From CAZGWJ01 sp964529445 (GTDB lineage Bacteria > Oederibacteriota > Muellerivitia > Muellerivitales > Muellerivitaceae): 29,485 nt of DNA. The position numbers and the translations under genes are program-made. The notes beneath the pieces are model-generated. The model was not told the DNA's origin. It ran no database searches and saw nothing but the letters and a program-made list of their open reading frames with translations. The stretch covers positions 1 through 29,485 of the forward strand of contig CAZGWJ010000029.1 of NCBI GenBank assembly GCA_964529445.1, read 5' to 3'. Positions 7,677-15,996 of this stretch are shown in pieces (the stretch's first letter is position 1; each line of letters starts with the position of its first letter).

Positions 7677-8925
7677 GGCGCGGCTCCCTTCGTTCCCCTT
7701 CGGCCGACTTCGAGGCCAGGGCCGGGAAGGGGGACAAGGCCCGGTCCAGCAATCCCTGAAGGAACGTGAGGCATACGCCGTAGTTGGTGATGGGCACGCC
7801 CGCGGCACGTGCGGCCTCGAGGCGAAGGCCCATTTCCCGGGCGGTCAGCAGGCAGGCGCCGCAATGGATGATCAGGCGGTAGGCCGACAGTCCCTTCGGA
7901 AGGTCCTTGCCCGGGCAGATGTCGAACTGCACGTCCTTGCCGGTGCGGCGTCGGATGGCTTCGGGGATGCGGACGCGTCCGATATCCCCGTCGATGGCGT
8001 GGTGCGTGCAGGCCTCCGCGATGAGGACCCGATCACCGTCCCGCAGCCGGTTGATGGCGAACACGCCCTCCACCTGAGTGGCCAGGTCGCCCTTGAAGCG
8101 GGCCATCAGGATCGAGAAGGTGGTGCAGGGCACCCCATCGGGGGTCTCGCGGAAAACCTGGGCGGCCACCGGGGAATCGCAGACCACCAGGTCCGGTTTC
8201 CGGGAAGTGGACGCCAGCGCCGCGGCATATTCCGTCTCCTGGAGAACGAGCGCACTCTGGCGGTGGTCCAGCAGTTCCCGGATCGCCTGCACCTGGAGCA
8301 TCTTGATGCGCCCCTTGGGCGCCTCCGGGTCGATCGGGACGACCAGAACGGCCGAACCACCGGCCGGCAGGAGGTCCGACAGCAGCTTCCGGGCGGCCGG
8401 GTCCGCCCGCCCCTCGAGGGCGCGCGCCAGGGCCCGCTCCAGCACCGCGACCGAAAGGCCGTTGCCGTCCCGGCTGGAGCCGCACAGGCGGTTCGGGACT
8501 TTTTTCGCGAGCGCGGACAGGAACTCCTTCGCGGGCTCGGCCAGGTCCGTCTTGTTGACCACCGCGATGACGGGAGTGCCCTTCGCCCGCGCGGACTCGA
8601 CGATCCCCTCCTCGAACGGGGTCCAGACGTTCGGTTCCAGCACCAGGACGACCGCGTCGGAGCGGTCCAGCACCTTTTCGGTACGGCCGCGCCGCAGGGC
8701 CCCCAGTTCGGAGCCGTCGTCCACGCCCGCCGTGTCCAGGAACAGGACCGGCCCGACGTCGTGGAATTCCATGGCCTTCTCGACCACGTCGGTGGTGGTC
8801 CCGGGCACCGCCGAGGTGATCGAGACGTCCTGGCCCGCGACCCGGTTCAGGAAGCTGGACTTCCCGACGTTGGTCCGGCCGAGGATGCCGACCTGAATCC
8901 GCAACGACTTGGTGGTCTTTTCCAT
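7657..8925 (-). CDS. hydF: [FeFe]-hydrogenase maturation GTPase / scaffold HydF
   Basis: 422 residues from the ATG at 8925, chosen because GGAG (8932-8935) lies six bases upstream; a TTG at 8943 would add six residues. The N-terminal GTPase domain has the P-loop GRTNVGKSS (16-24), the switch threonines GTTTDVV, DTAG and NKTD. A dimerisation domain follows. The C-terminal cluster domain has ACTHH (CxH) and later HCGACL (HCxxC), the ligands of the scaffold [4Fe-4S] cluster. HydF carries the diiron precursor built by HydE and HydG and passes it to apo-HydA. The gene lies 51 bases after the stand-alone receiver gene and overlaps hydG. Confidence 0.96.
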   Translation of the reverse strand: MEKTTKSLRIQVGILGRTNVGKSSFLNRVAGQDVSITSAVPGTTTDVVEKAMEFHDVGPVLFLDTAGVDDGSELGALRRGRTEKVLDRSDAVVLVLEPNVWTPFEEGIVESARAKGTPVIAVVNKTDLAEPAKEFLSALAKKVPNRLCGSSRDGNGLSVAVLERALARALEGRADPAARKLLSDLLPAGGSAVLVVPIDPEAPKGRIKMLQVQAIRELLDHRQSALVLQETEYAAALASTSRKPDLVVCDSPVAAQVFRETPDGVPCTTFSILMARFKGDLATQVEGVFAINRLRDGDRVLIAEACTHHAIDGDIGRVRIPEAIRRRTGKDVQFDICPGKDLPKGLSAYRLIIHCGACLLTAREMGLRLEAARAAGVPITNYGVCLTFLQGLLDRALSPFPALASKSAEGERREPRHENVLR

Positions 8926-8976
8926 GTCATGCTCCGTTCCCAACTGGTTTCACGTCCGGCTTCCCTCCGGCTGCGC

Positions 8977-9354
8977 CTAAAGGAATTCCTGGATGGTCTT
9001 CAGCAACTGCTCGGGCTTCACCGGCTTCTCGAGCACCGCCTTGACCGGCAGCCAGGTCTCGTCCGGCTCGTAGCTGAAGGGGAGTCGCATCTCCTTGCGG
9101 ATACCCGAGACGATGATGACGGGGACCTTTTTCAGTTCCTCGTCCGAATGCAGGGCCCGCGCGATGTCGAATCCGTCCGAGTTGGGCATCATCACGTCCA
9201 GCAGCAGGAGGTCGGGCTTCTGCTGCCGCATCGCGTCGAAGCCCCTCTGCCCGTTCGACTCGGTAACGACCCGGTATCCGTTGCTCTCGAGCAGGGCTTT
9301 CATGGCCTCGAGATAGTCGAGGTCGTCGTCCACCATCAGAATGGTCTTGCTCAC
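8977..9354 (-). CDS. Stand-alone response-regulator receiver protein in the hydrogenase operon
   Basis: 125 residues, one receiver domain and nothing else. Phosphorylation residues are complete: acidic D9/D10, acceptor D53 in LLLLDVMMP, switch S83, and K110 in EKP. Between the switch residue and the Lys there is a stretch about five residues longer than in CheY (LPFSYEPDETWLPVKAVLEKP). Nearly the same stretch appears in the receiver domain fused to NuoE in this operon, so the two are paralogues and probably share the operon's kinase. There is no output domain, so it acts by protein contact, as a phosphate sink, or on a partner such as the hydrogenase or a maturase. It sits between hydA (19-base gap) and hydF (51-base gap). 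Confidence 0.92.
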   Translation of the reverse strand: MSKTILMVDDDLDYLEAMKALLESNGYRVVTESNGQRGFDAMRQQKPDLLLLDVMMPNSDGFDIARALHSDEELKKVPVIIVSGIRKEMRLPFSYEPDETWLPVKAVLEKPVKPEQLLKTIQEFL

Positions 9355-9373
9355 GGCCCACCTCCTTGTTCTG

Positions 9374-11119
9374 TTATTTGGCGTATTCCGGCTTCGGCAC
9401 GTACTTGGTATGCAACAGATGGTGCGCCTTCGGGCTCAGGGGCTTCTCGAGAAAGTCCCGGTAGAGGGCCACCACCTGCGGGTTTTCGTGACTGTAACGG
9501 ATCGTACGGCTCTCGTCGTCCTCGTAGAGCCCCCGGGCACGGGCGAGGCGGACCTCGTCCGTGACCCCGTAGGGCTGACCACCCCCGCCGATGCATCCGC
9601 CGGGGCAGGCCATCACCTCGATGAAGTGGTAGGGGAGATCTTCCCCCTTCTCCTTGGCCTCGCGCACCTTGCGGATGACGGTATTCACGTTACCCAGGCC
9701 GTGGGCGATGGCGATGCGCACCTGGGTTCCCTGGATGTCCACCGAGGTCTCCTTGACCCCCGACAGCCCGCGCACGCTCCTGAACGCCACCTCCTTCAGC
9801 TTCCCGTTCGTGATGAGGTGGTGCGCCGTCCTCAGCGCCGCCTCCATCACGCCGCCGGTCGCCCCGAAGATGACGCCGGCCCCGGAATAATCGCCCATGA
9901 GGTGGTCGCAATCCTCCTCCGGCACGTTGTGGAAATCGATGCCGGCCTGCTTGATCATGCGGATCAATTCGCGGGTCGTCAACACGACGTCCGTATCCGG
10001 GTACCCCGACGCGTACATGTCCGAACTGCGCTGGATCTCGAACTTCTTGGCCGTGCAGGGCATGACCGAGACCATGAACATCCGGGCCGGGTCCATCCCC
10101 ATCTTCCGGGCGTAGTAGGTCTTGGCCAGGGCGCCCATCATCGCCTGCGGTGACTTCGCCGACGAGAAATGCTCGACCATGTCGGCGTGGAACTTCTCCA
10201 TGTAATCCACCCATGACGGACAGCAGGTCGTGATGAGGGGCAAGGGGCCCTTCCGGTGCACGAACCTCTCGACGAACTCCGAGGCCTCCTCCATGATCGT
10301 CACGTCGGCGGCGAAGTTCGTGTCGAAGACCGCGTGGAATCCCAGGCGCCGCAGGATGGCGTAGAGCTTCTTCGTGAGGTTCACGCCCGGCTCCAGCCCG
10401 AAACCCTCCCCGATCGCCACCCGGACGGCCGGGGCGATCTGGACCATGCAGTAGCGGTCCGTTTCCCGAAGGGCGCTCCAGACCCGGGCTGTCTCGTCCT
10501 TCTCGAAGATGGCGCCGGTCGGGCAATGCGCCGAGCATTGTCCGCAGCGCACGCAGGGCGAATCGCCCAGCAGGATGTCCCCGGCCGCCGAGATGCGCGT
10601 ATTCACCCCCCGTTCCAGGAAGGAGAGGGCCCAGACGCCCTGGGTCTCCTGGCAGATCTCGACGCAACGCCCGCATTTGATGCATTTAGCCGGTTCCAGC
10701 ACCATCGAGCCGGTCGAGTCGTCCACCGGCAGGTCCTTCGCCAGCTTGTCGAAGCTCTCCTGGCGGATCCCGAAATCCGCGATCAGCGACTGCAGTTCGC
10801 AGTTGCCGCTGCGGGCGCAGTGCAGGCACTCGTTCGGGTGGTTGGACAGGATCAGCTCGATGACGGTCCGCCGGATCTCGATGATCTCCGGATCGTGGGT
10901 CACGATGTCCATGCCCTGTTCGAGCGGCGTGCAGCAGGCCCGCAACAGCTTGTTCGAGCCCTTGATCCGGACCACGCAGATCCCGCAGGCGGCCGAAGCC
11001 GTCACATCGGGATGCTTGCAAAGGGTCGGGATCTTGACCTGCACCGCCCTCGCGGCGTCCAGGATGCTCGTCCCTTCCGGACACTCCACTGCGGTGTTGT
11101 TGATCGTGGCTTTGATCAT
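9374..11119 (-). CDS. hydA: [FeFe]-hydrogenase catalytic subunit HydA of the NADH/ferredoxin-linked type
   Basis: 581 residues from the ATG at 11119. The domain order is that of bifurcating group A3 enzymes. An N-terminal [2Fe-2S] domain carries C34, C45, C48 and C62. A His-ligated [4Fe-4S] site has H94, C98, C101 and C107. Two ferredoxin-type clusters follow (CIKCGRCVEIC and CVRCGQCSAHC). The H-cluster domain has L1 TTCCPSW (C299, C300), L2 MPCTAKKFE (C355) and L3 EVMACPGGCIGGGGQP (C505, C509). The proton-relay cysteine C299 is present, so the enzyme should be active. The C-terminus ends with the YVPK-type tail of the family. It reduces protons to H2, or oxidises H2, together with HydB and the NuoE-like subunit, using NADH and reduced ferredoxin. 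No signal peptide, so cytoplasmic. Gap to hydB is 29 bases. Confidence 0.97.
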   Translation of the reverse strand: MIKATINNTAVECPEGTSILDAARAVQVKIPTLCKHPDVTASAACGICVVRIKGSNKLLRACCTPLEQGMDIVTHDPEIIEIRRTVIELILSNHPNECLHCARSGNCELQSLIADFGIRQESFDKLAKDLPVDDSTGSMVLEPAKCIKCGRCVEICQETQGVWALSFLERGVNTRISAAGDILLGDSPCVRCGQCSAHCPTGAIFEKDETARVWSALRETDRYCMVQIAPAVRVAIGEGFGLEPGVNLTKKLYAILRRLGFHAVFDTNFAADVTIMEEASEFVERFVHRKGPLPLITTCCPSWVDYMEKFHADMVEHFSSAKSPQAMMGALAKTYYARKMGMDPARMFMVSVMPCTAKKFEIQRSSDMYASGYPDTDVVLTTRELIRMIKQAGIDFHNVPEEDCDHLMGDYSGAGVIFGATGGVMEAALRTAHHLITNGKLKEVAFRSVRGLSGVKETSVDIQGTQVRIAIAHGLGNVNTVIRKVREAKEKGEDLPYHFIEVMACPGGCIGGGGQPYGVTDEVRLARARGLYEDDESRTIRYSHENPQVVALYRDFLEKPLSPKAHHLLHTKYVPKPEYAK

Positions 11120-11148
11120 GTCGATTCCCCTTGGTTTCTTCCCGTTCC

Positions 11149-12897
11149 TCAGTTGACCTGGATGACGGCCTTGAACTTGCACGTTTCCACGCATTGCCCG
11201 CAGCGGGTGCAGAGCTTCTCGTCGATCACGTAGCCCTTCTCCCGGTCGCCGCTGATCGCCTTCACCGGGCAGTTGCGCAGGCACAATCCGCATTTCTTGC
11301 ACTTCTCGAGCACGATGGCATAGCGGCGCAGGTGGCGGCACTTGCCCGACGCGCACTTCTTGTCGATGACGTGCCGCCGGTACTCCTCCTCGAAGAAGCG
11401 CAGGGTCGAGAGCACCGGGTTCGCGGCGGTCTGGCCCAGGCCGCAGAGGGAGGCCTTCTGCATGGCGTGGGAGATGCGCCGGAGATGGTCGAGATCCCGC
11501 TCGTAGGCGCGGCCCTCGGAGATCTTCTCCAGGATGTTTAACAGCTGGACGCCCCCGATCCGGCAGGGCGCGCACTTGCCGCAGGACTCGTCCACGCAGA
11601 ACCGCAGGTAGAACTTGGCGATGTCCACCATGCAGTCGTCCTCATCCATCACGATCATGCCGCCGGAACCCATGATCGACCCCAGCTTCTGCAGGTTCTC
11701 GTAGTCCACCGGCGTGTCGAAATACTGGCTCGGGATCACGCCCCCCGAGGGACCGCCCGTCTGGATGGCTTTGAGTCCCTTGTTCTCGAGGACGCCCCCG
11801 CCGATGTCATCGATGATCTCGCGCAGGGTGATGCCCATCGGAACCTCGATCAACCCCGAGTTCTTGACCTTGCCCGTCAGGGCGAAGACCTTGGTGCCTT
11901 TGGAGGTCTCGCTGCCGATGCCCGCGAACCAGGCTCCGCCCTTCAGGAAGATCGCGGGGATGTTGGCCAGGGTCTCCACGTTGTTGATGACGGTCGGTTT
12001 CCCCCAGAGGCCCTTGACCGAAGGGTAGGGCGGCCGCGGCCGCGGGGTGCCCCGGCGCCCCTCGATCGAGGCGATCAACGCCGTCTCCTCGCCGCACACG
12101 AAGGCCCCCGCGCCCAGGCGGATCTCCAGGTCGAAATCGAAACCCGTCCCGAGAATGTCCTGTCCCAGCAGTCCCAGTTCGCGGGCCTGGTCGATGGCCT
12201 TCTGCACCCGTTGGATGGCCAGGGGATACTCGGCCCGGATGTAGAGGTAGCCCTTCGTCGCTCCGATGGCGTAGCCGGCGATCATCATGCCTTCCAGCAC
12301 CGAGTGGGGGTCGCCCTCCAGGACGCTTCGGTCCATGTAGGCTCCGGGATCCCCCTCGTCCCCGTTGCAGATCACGAATTTCTGGTCGGCGCGGATGCCG
12401 CGGGCGAAATGGAGCTTCATCCAGGTCGGGTAGCCACCGCCGCCCCGGCCCCTCAGGCCGCTGGTCTTGAGCTCCCGGATGACCGCCTCGGGATCCCCCG
12501 CCAACAGGATCTTCTTGATGCCCTGGTAGCCGTCCAGCTGGACGTAGTCCTCGATGCGTTCGGGATCGACGACGCCGCAGTTGCGCAGGACGATCCGCAC
12601 CTGCTTGTCCTCCGCGCGGACCTCGCGCGACGCGACCGGCTTGCCCCATTTGAGGGTCGACTCGACGATCTTCGGGACGTCCTCCTCCGTGACATGAGCG
12701 TAGGTCAGCCGGTCGGGGATCACCCGCACCACCACGCCCTGGCGATAGACGCCGATCTCAGCGGGCCGGACGACCTGGACCTTGTCCTCCAGTCCTTCCT
12801 GAGCGACTGCCGCCTTGAAGAGGTCGTAGAAACGGCGCGTCCCCTCGGGGGATTCCGTGTCCAGGACGAGCAGGGTCTTCGCGAATTTGGTTCCCAT
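11149..12897 (-). CDS. hydB: NuoF-like diaphorase subunit HydB of the bifurcating hydrogenase
   Basis: 582 residues, ATG at 12897. Residues about 1-90 form a thioredoxin-like fold that normally binds [2Fe-2S], but no cysteine occurs before about residue 110. The FMN/NADH core follows: GRGGGGYPTWMKL (FMN loop), NGDEGDPGAYMDR, GAGAFVCGEETALI (NADH loop). The NuoF [4Fe-4S] ligands are ESCGKCAPCRIG and the later SLCGLGQ. A CASGKC pair precedes two C-terminal ferredoxin clusters, CKKCGLCLRNCP and CTRCGQCVETC. This subunit oxidises NADH and is the proposed flavin site where NADH and ferredoxin electrons are confurcated. Only three bases separate it from the upstream [2Fe-2S] protein gene, which may supply the missing cluster domain. 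Confidence 0.96.
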   Translation of the reverse strand: MGTKFAKTLLVLDTESPEGTRRFYDLFKAAVAQEGLEDKVQVVRPAEIGVYRQGVVVRVIPDRLTYAHVTEEDVPKIVESTLKWGKPVASREVRAEDKQVRIVLRNCGVVDPERIEDYVQLDGYQGIKKILLAGDPEAVIRELKTSGLRGRGGGGYPTWMKLHFARGIRADQKFVICNGDEGDPGAYMDRSVLEGDPHSVLEGMMIAGYAIGATKGYLYIRAEYPLAIQRVQKAIDQARELGLLGQDILGTGFDFDLEIRLGAGAFVCGEETALIASIEGRRGTPRPRPPYPSVKGLWGKPTVINNVETLANIPAIFLKGGAWFAGIGSETSKGTKVFALTGKVKNSGLIEVPMGITLREIIDDIGGGVLENKGLKAIQTGGPSGGVIPSQYFDTPVDYENLQKLGSIMGSGGMIVMDEDDCMVDIAKFYLRFCVDESCGKCAPCRIGGVQLLNILEKISEGRAYERDLDHLRRISHAMQKASLCGLGQTAANPVLSTLRFFEEEYRRHVIDKKCASGKCRHLRRYAIVLEKCKKCGLCLRNCPVKAISGDREKGYVIDEKLCTRCGQCVETCKFKAVIQVN

Positions 12898-12900
12898 GGT

Positions 12901-13251
12901 TCAGTCCGCCTTCACTTGGTAGATGGCGTCGTTCAGCAGCCGCTTCCCCAGCACGTGGGTGTCGAGGATCTCCAGCACCTGGTCGACCCCGATGCGTCCG
13001 TAGACGACCCGCGGCGTCCCCTCGACGCAGACCTCCACCAGGGGCTCCGCGTAGCACTGGCCCGCGCAACCGCAGCGCTCGATGTCGATCTCGAGCCCGC
13101 GTTTCTCCTTCTCCGCCCGGAGCCTCTCATAGACTTCCGCGGCACCTGCGGCGATCCCGCAGGTGCTCAATCCCACCCGGATCCAGTCGCGGCGGGCGCG
13201 CCCCTTGCGGTTCCTCATCTCGTCGAGCTTCTGCGGCGTCAGTTTCGCCAT
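12901..13251 (-). CDS. Small thioredoxin-like [2Fe-2S] protein of the hydrogenase operon
   Basis: 116 residues. The fold resembles the thioredoxin-like [2Fe-2S] ferredoxins that often form the N-terminal part of NuoF/HydB proteins: VGLSTCGIAAGA, then ERCGCAGQCYAEPLVEV, then RVVYGRIGVDQVLEILDTHV. Four cysteines lie in these two motifs (STC, RCGC and GQC) and can ligate a cluster, though the usual second Cys of the first pair is Ala. A basic N-terminal helix (KLDEMRNRKGRARRDW) precedes the fold. Separate proteins of this kind are known next to hydB in several anaerobes. Gaps of three bases on both sides place it firmly in the operon. It probably forms an extra electron-transfer subunit of the complex. 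Confidence 0.9.
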   Translation of the reverse strand: MAKLTPQKLDEMRNRKGRARRDWIRVGLSTCGIAAGAAEVYERLRAEKEKRGLEIDIERCGCAGQCYAEPLVEVCVEGTPRVVYGRIGVDQVLEILDTHVLGKRLLNDAIYQVKAD

Positions 13252-13254
13252 CGT

Positions 13255-14136
13255 TCAAGCCTCCTGGGCGGCGGGTTCCGCCTGGGAATATTGGGAGAGG
13301 ATCCCCATCACCTGCTCCTTCTTCAGCTTTCCGTAGATCTTGTCGTCGATCATCATGACCGGCGCCAGGCCGCAGCATCCCAGGCAGCGGACGACCTGCA
13401 GGTGGAACTGCCGGTCCGGGGTGGTCTGTCCCTCTTCGACGTTGAGGATCTCCTTCAACTCGTCGATCACCTGGGGCGCGCCCTTGAGGTAGCAGGCCGT
13501 GCCCATGCAGACGGAGATGGTGTGCTTGCCGGGCGGGTCGAGCTTGAAGTAGTTGTAGAACGTGATGACTTCGTAGATGCGCGCCAGCGGGAGATCCAGG
13601 ATCCGCGAGAGCTCGAACGAGACCTCGCGAGGAACGTACCCGTACCGGTTCTGGATCGCGTGGAGGATCATGATGAGGTTGCCCGGGCGGCCCTTCCAGG
13701 GGCCGACGATCCTCGTGATCCCCTCGATCAGCTCGCGGTGCTCCTCGCCGTTCTTGAGGATGTAGGTCTTGACGGCCTTCAGCAGGGCTTCCGGGTTCAC
13801 CGGCTTCTCCAGCACCGCCTTCACCGGCAGGACCTTCTCGTCCGGCTTGAGCTCGAAGGGCAGGTTGATCTCCTTGCGGGCCCCGGTGATCATGATGATG
13901 GGGATGCAGCGGACGGCCGCGTCGGACGCCAGCGCCTTGGCCGTCTCCGCGCCTTCCGTCTTGTAGGTCATGATCATGTCCATGAGGATAAGGTCCGGCG
14001 ACTCGTCCTTGGCGCGCTGGAAACCCTCCAAACCGTTCGAGGCGTGGCTCACGCTGTAGTGGTGCGCCTCCAACAGCATTCCGATGGCCTCGGCGAAATC
14101 CTTGTCGTCATCGATGATGAGTATCCTGTTTTGCAT
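13255..14136 (-). CDS. hydC: Response-regulator receiver fused to NuoE/HydC-type [2Fe-2S] subunit
   Basis: 293 residues, one uninterrupted frame. Residues 1-127 are a complete receiver domain: D9/D10, phospho-acceptor D53 (LILMDMIM), switch T84, K111 in EKP, and the same extended LPFELKPDEKVLPVKAV stretch as in the stand-alone receiver. Residues about 130-280 are a full NuoE/HydC subunit: a helical bundle (LIMILHAIQNRYGYVP, IYEVITFYNYF) and a thioredoxin-like [2Fe-2S] domain with CMGTAC and CLGCCGLAP supplying four ligands. NuoE subunits pass electrons between the flavin subunit and the hydrogenase. Fusion to a receiver would let phosphorylation alter complex assembly or electron flow. The gene follows the histidine kinase by 15 bases and precedes the [2Fe-2S] protein by three. 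Both halves are intact, so a chance frameshift fusion is unlikely. The symbol refers to the NuoE-like half. Confidence 0.93.
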   Translation of the reverse strand: MQNRILIIDDDKDFAEAIGMLLEAHHYSVSHASNGLEGFQRAKDESPDLILMDMIMTYKTEGAETAKALASDAAVRCIPIIMITGARKEINLPFELKPDEKVLPVKAVLEKPVNPEALLKAVKTYILKNGEEHRELIEGITRIVGPWKGRPGNLIMILHAIQNRYGYVPREVSFELSRILDLPLARIYEVITFYNYFKLDPPGKHTISVCMGTACYLKGAPQVIDELKEILNVEEGQTTPDRQFHLQVVRCLGCCGLAPVMMIDDKIYGKLKKEQVMGILSQYSQAEPAAQEA

Positions 14137-14151
14137 GGCTTGCCCTTCCGG

Positions 14152-15996
14152 TCATTCCCCTGCGGGAATGAGGAAAATGAAACTGTTGCCCTTCTCGCGG
14201 GTCTCGACCCAGATCCGCCCCCCCAACCGCTCGACGATCTCGCGGGTGATGTAGAGGCCCACTCCCGTGCCCTTGACCTTCTCCATGTCCCGGTACAGGA
14301 GGCGCGAGAACTTCCTGAACAGCTTGCCCAAATCACCGGGCTCGATCGGACGGCCGTCGTTATAGACCTCGACGCGGATGCCCTCCGGCACCCGTGAGGC
14401 GGTCACGCTGACCTTCCCGCCGTTCTCGCCGTACTTCACGGCGTTGCTCATCAGGTTATTCACCACGATCGTCATGAGTTCGGGATCGGTGGTCACCGGC
14501 AGGTCGGCCGGCACGCCGTCCACGAGGCTCATGCCCTTCTCCTTGGCCTGGTCCCCGAAGGCCTCGTAAGCGTCCTTCAGGATGTCGGCCTTCAGCATCA
14601 CTCTCCGGGGATTCGTCTTGAGTTCGCCCTTCTCGATGCGGCTCAGGTTCAGGAAATTCCGGACGGTAGCGGCCAGGTAATCGAGGTTCTTGGCCATTGA
14701 GCGAAGCGTGGTCTCCTGCTTCGGGTTCAGGTCCCCCAAAACCTTCTGGGACAACAAGTAGGTGTTGAGGACGATGGAGGAGAGAATCCCCTTCAGTTCA
14801 TGGGACACGAACCCCACCATCTCGAGATAATCCTTGTTCAAGGCCTCCATCCGCTTGCCGGACTCTGCCAGGCTCGCCTCCCGCTGTTCCAGTCGGCTCG
14901 CCATGACGTGGAACGATTCGATCAATTCGTTGAGTTCCAGGATCCCGGTCTGCTCGTCCACCCGGCTGTCCCATTTGCCCTCGGAAATTTCCCGGGTCAG
15001 GTGTGCCACCTTCGCCAGGGGACCGTGGATCCTCTGGGCGAGCAGCATCGAGAGCGATCCCGTCACGAGCGAGGTCAGGACCAGGATGACGATGAAAAGC
15101 AGGAAGATGTCGCGTCCCATCTGCAGGAAAGGGGCCTCCGGGATGCCGACGTAGAGGATGCCGACGATGCGATCCTCAAGGTCCCGGATCGGCTCGTAGG
15201 CCGTGATGTACCAGCTCTTCACGACGAAGGCGCGGTCGTACCAGCTCCCCCCCTGCTCGACGACCCGGTGATAGACCTCCTCCGAGACCCGCGTTCCGAC
15301 GGCCCGGCGGCCCTGCGGATCCAGGGCGTTCGTTGCGATCCTCACGTCGTCCTGGAAGAGCGTCACCGTCCCCCGTGAGGCGGGGTCCGGCGTCCCGTTC
15401 CCGAACACCACACGGACAATTTCGTCGATAAGGATCTCGTTGCGATTGAGGATCTTACCGCCGTAGACGACCGACCGGACGTTCCCTTCCTTGTCCGCCA
15501 GGGGACGCGCATATTCCATCGTCAACACGTCCTCCAGAACCTTCCGGGATCCGGGGCGAGCCCGGGGTGTTTCCAGCACCGGGAGAGCGTAGGTTTCGCC
15601 GGCCCTTCCGGACAGCGAATTCAACTCGGCAGCGCCCATCACTCGCGTGGCACCCACCGACCTCCCCGCCCGGACGGCCTCCCGGACGATCGCGCCCGGA
15701 TGCCGGGCGGCCTCGGACGCCGGGATCACGCGCAGGTAATCCAGACCGAGATGCCGCTGGACGGTCTTCAGGTCGCCCGGCCCGCTCAATCCGTCGATGA
15801 CGAGACCCATGCCCTTCAATTGATTACGGACCATCGAGCGCACGATGCGCAGGTCGTTCTCGACCTGCTTCTGCGCCTGCCCCACGATGTATTCCTGGAT
15901 GATGAAATACCCGGAGATGCCCATGCAGGCGGCCAGGAAAAGGATGATGTAGGAACGCTGGAGCAGCATGATGTGCTTGAGCTTATTCTTTCTCAT
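14152..15996 (-). CDS. Membrane sensor histidine kinase of the hydrogenase operon
   Basis: 614 residues, ATG at 15996, overlapping the end of rex by 14 bp. Membrane segment 1 is at about 13-35. An extracytoplasmic sensor of about 260 residues follows, with Cache-like features (GSWYDRAFVVKSWYITAYEPI, then GILYVGIPE just before the membrane). Membrane segment 2 is at about 296-320. HAMP spans about 321-373. HisKA has the phospho-acceptor H399 in FVSHELKGIL, where the usual Pro after HELK/R is missing. HATPase_c has NNLMSNAVKYG (N box), VYNDGRPIEPGD and KGTGVGLYI (G2). Its likely targets are the two receiver proteins in the same operon. The ligand is unknown; Cache domains often bind small organic acids or similar metabolites. 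Confidence 0.93.
   Translation of the reverse strand: MRKNKLKHIMLLQRSYIILFLAACMGISGYFIIQEYIVGQAQKQVENDLRIVRSMVRNQLKGMGLVIDGLSGPGDLKTVQRHLGLDYLRVIPASEAARHPGAIVREAVRAGRSVGATRVMGAAELNSLSGRAGETYALPVLETPRARPGSRKVLEDVLTMEYARPLADKEGNVRSVVYGGKILNRNEILIDEIVRVVFGNGTPDPASRGTVTLFQDDVRIATNALDPQGRRAVGTRVSEEVYHRVVEQGGSWYDRAFVVKSWYITAYEPIRDLEDRIVGILYVGIPEAPFLQMGRDIFLLFIVILVLTSLVTGSLSMLLAQRIHGPLAKVAHLTREISEGKWDSRVDEQTGILELNELIESFHVMASRLEQREASLAESGKRMEALNKDYLEMVGFVSHELKGILSSIVLNTYLLSQKVLGDLNPKQETTLRSMAKNLDYLAATVRNFLNLSRIEKGELKTNPRRVMLKADILKDAYEAFGDQAKEKGMSLVDGVPADLPVTTDPELMTIVVNNLMSNAVKYGENGGKVSVTASRVPEGIRVEVYNDGRPIEPGDLGKLFRKFSRLLYRDMEKVKGTGVGLYITREIVERLGGRIWVETREKGNSFIFLIPAGE

Noticed and set aside
7489..9564. 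691-residue plus-strand frame across hydF and the receiver gene
   Set aside because: It is the reverse complement of well-supported genes and has no recognisable domain.
11120..11575. Open extension upstream of hydA
   Set aside because: It overlaps the C-terminal ferredoxin part of hydB. The [2Fe-2S] domain opens properly at the ATG at 11119.
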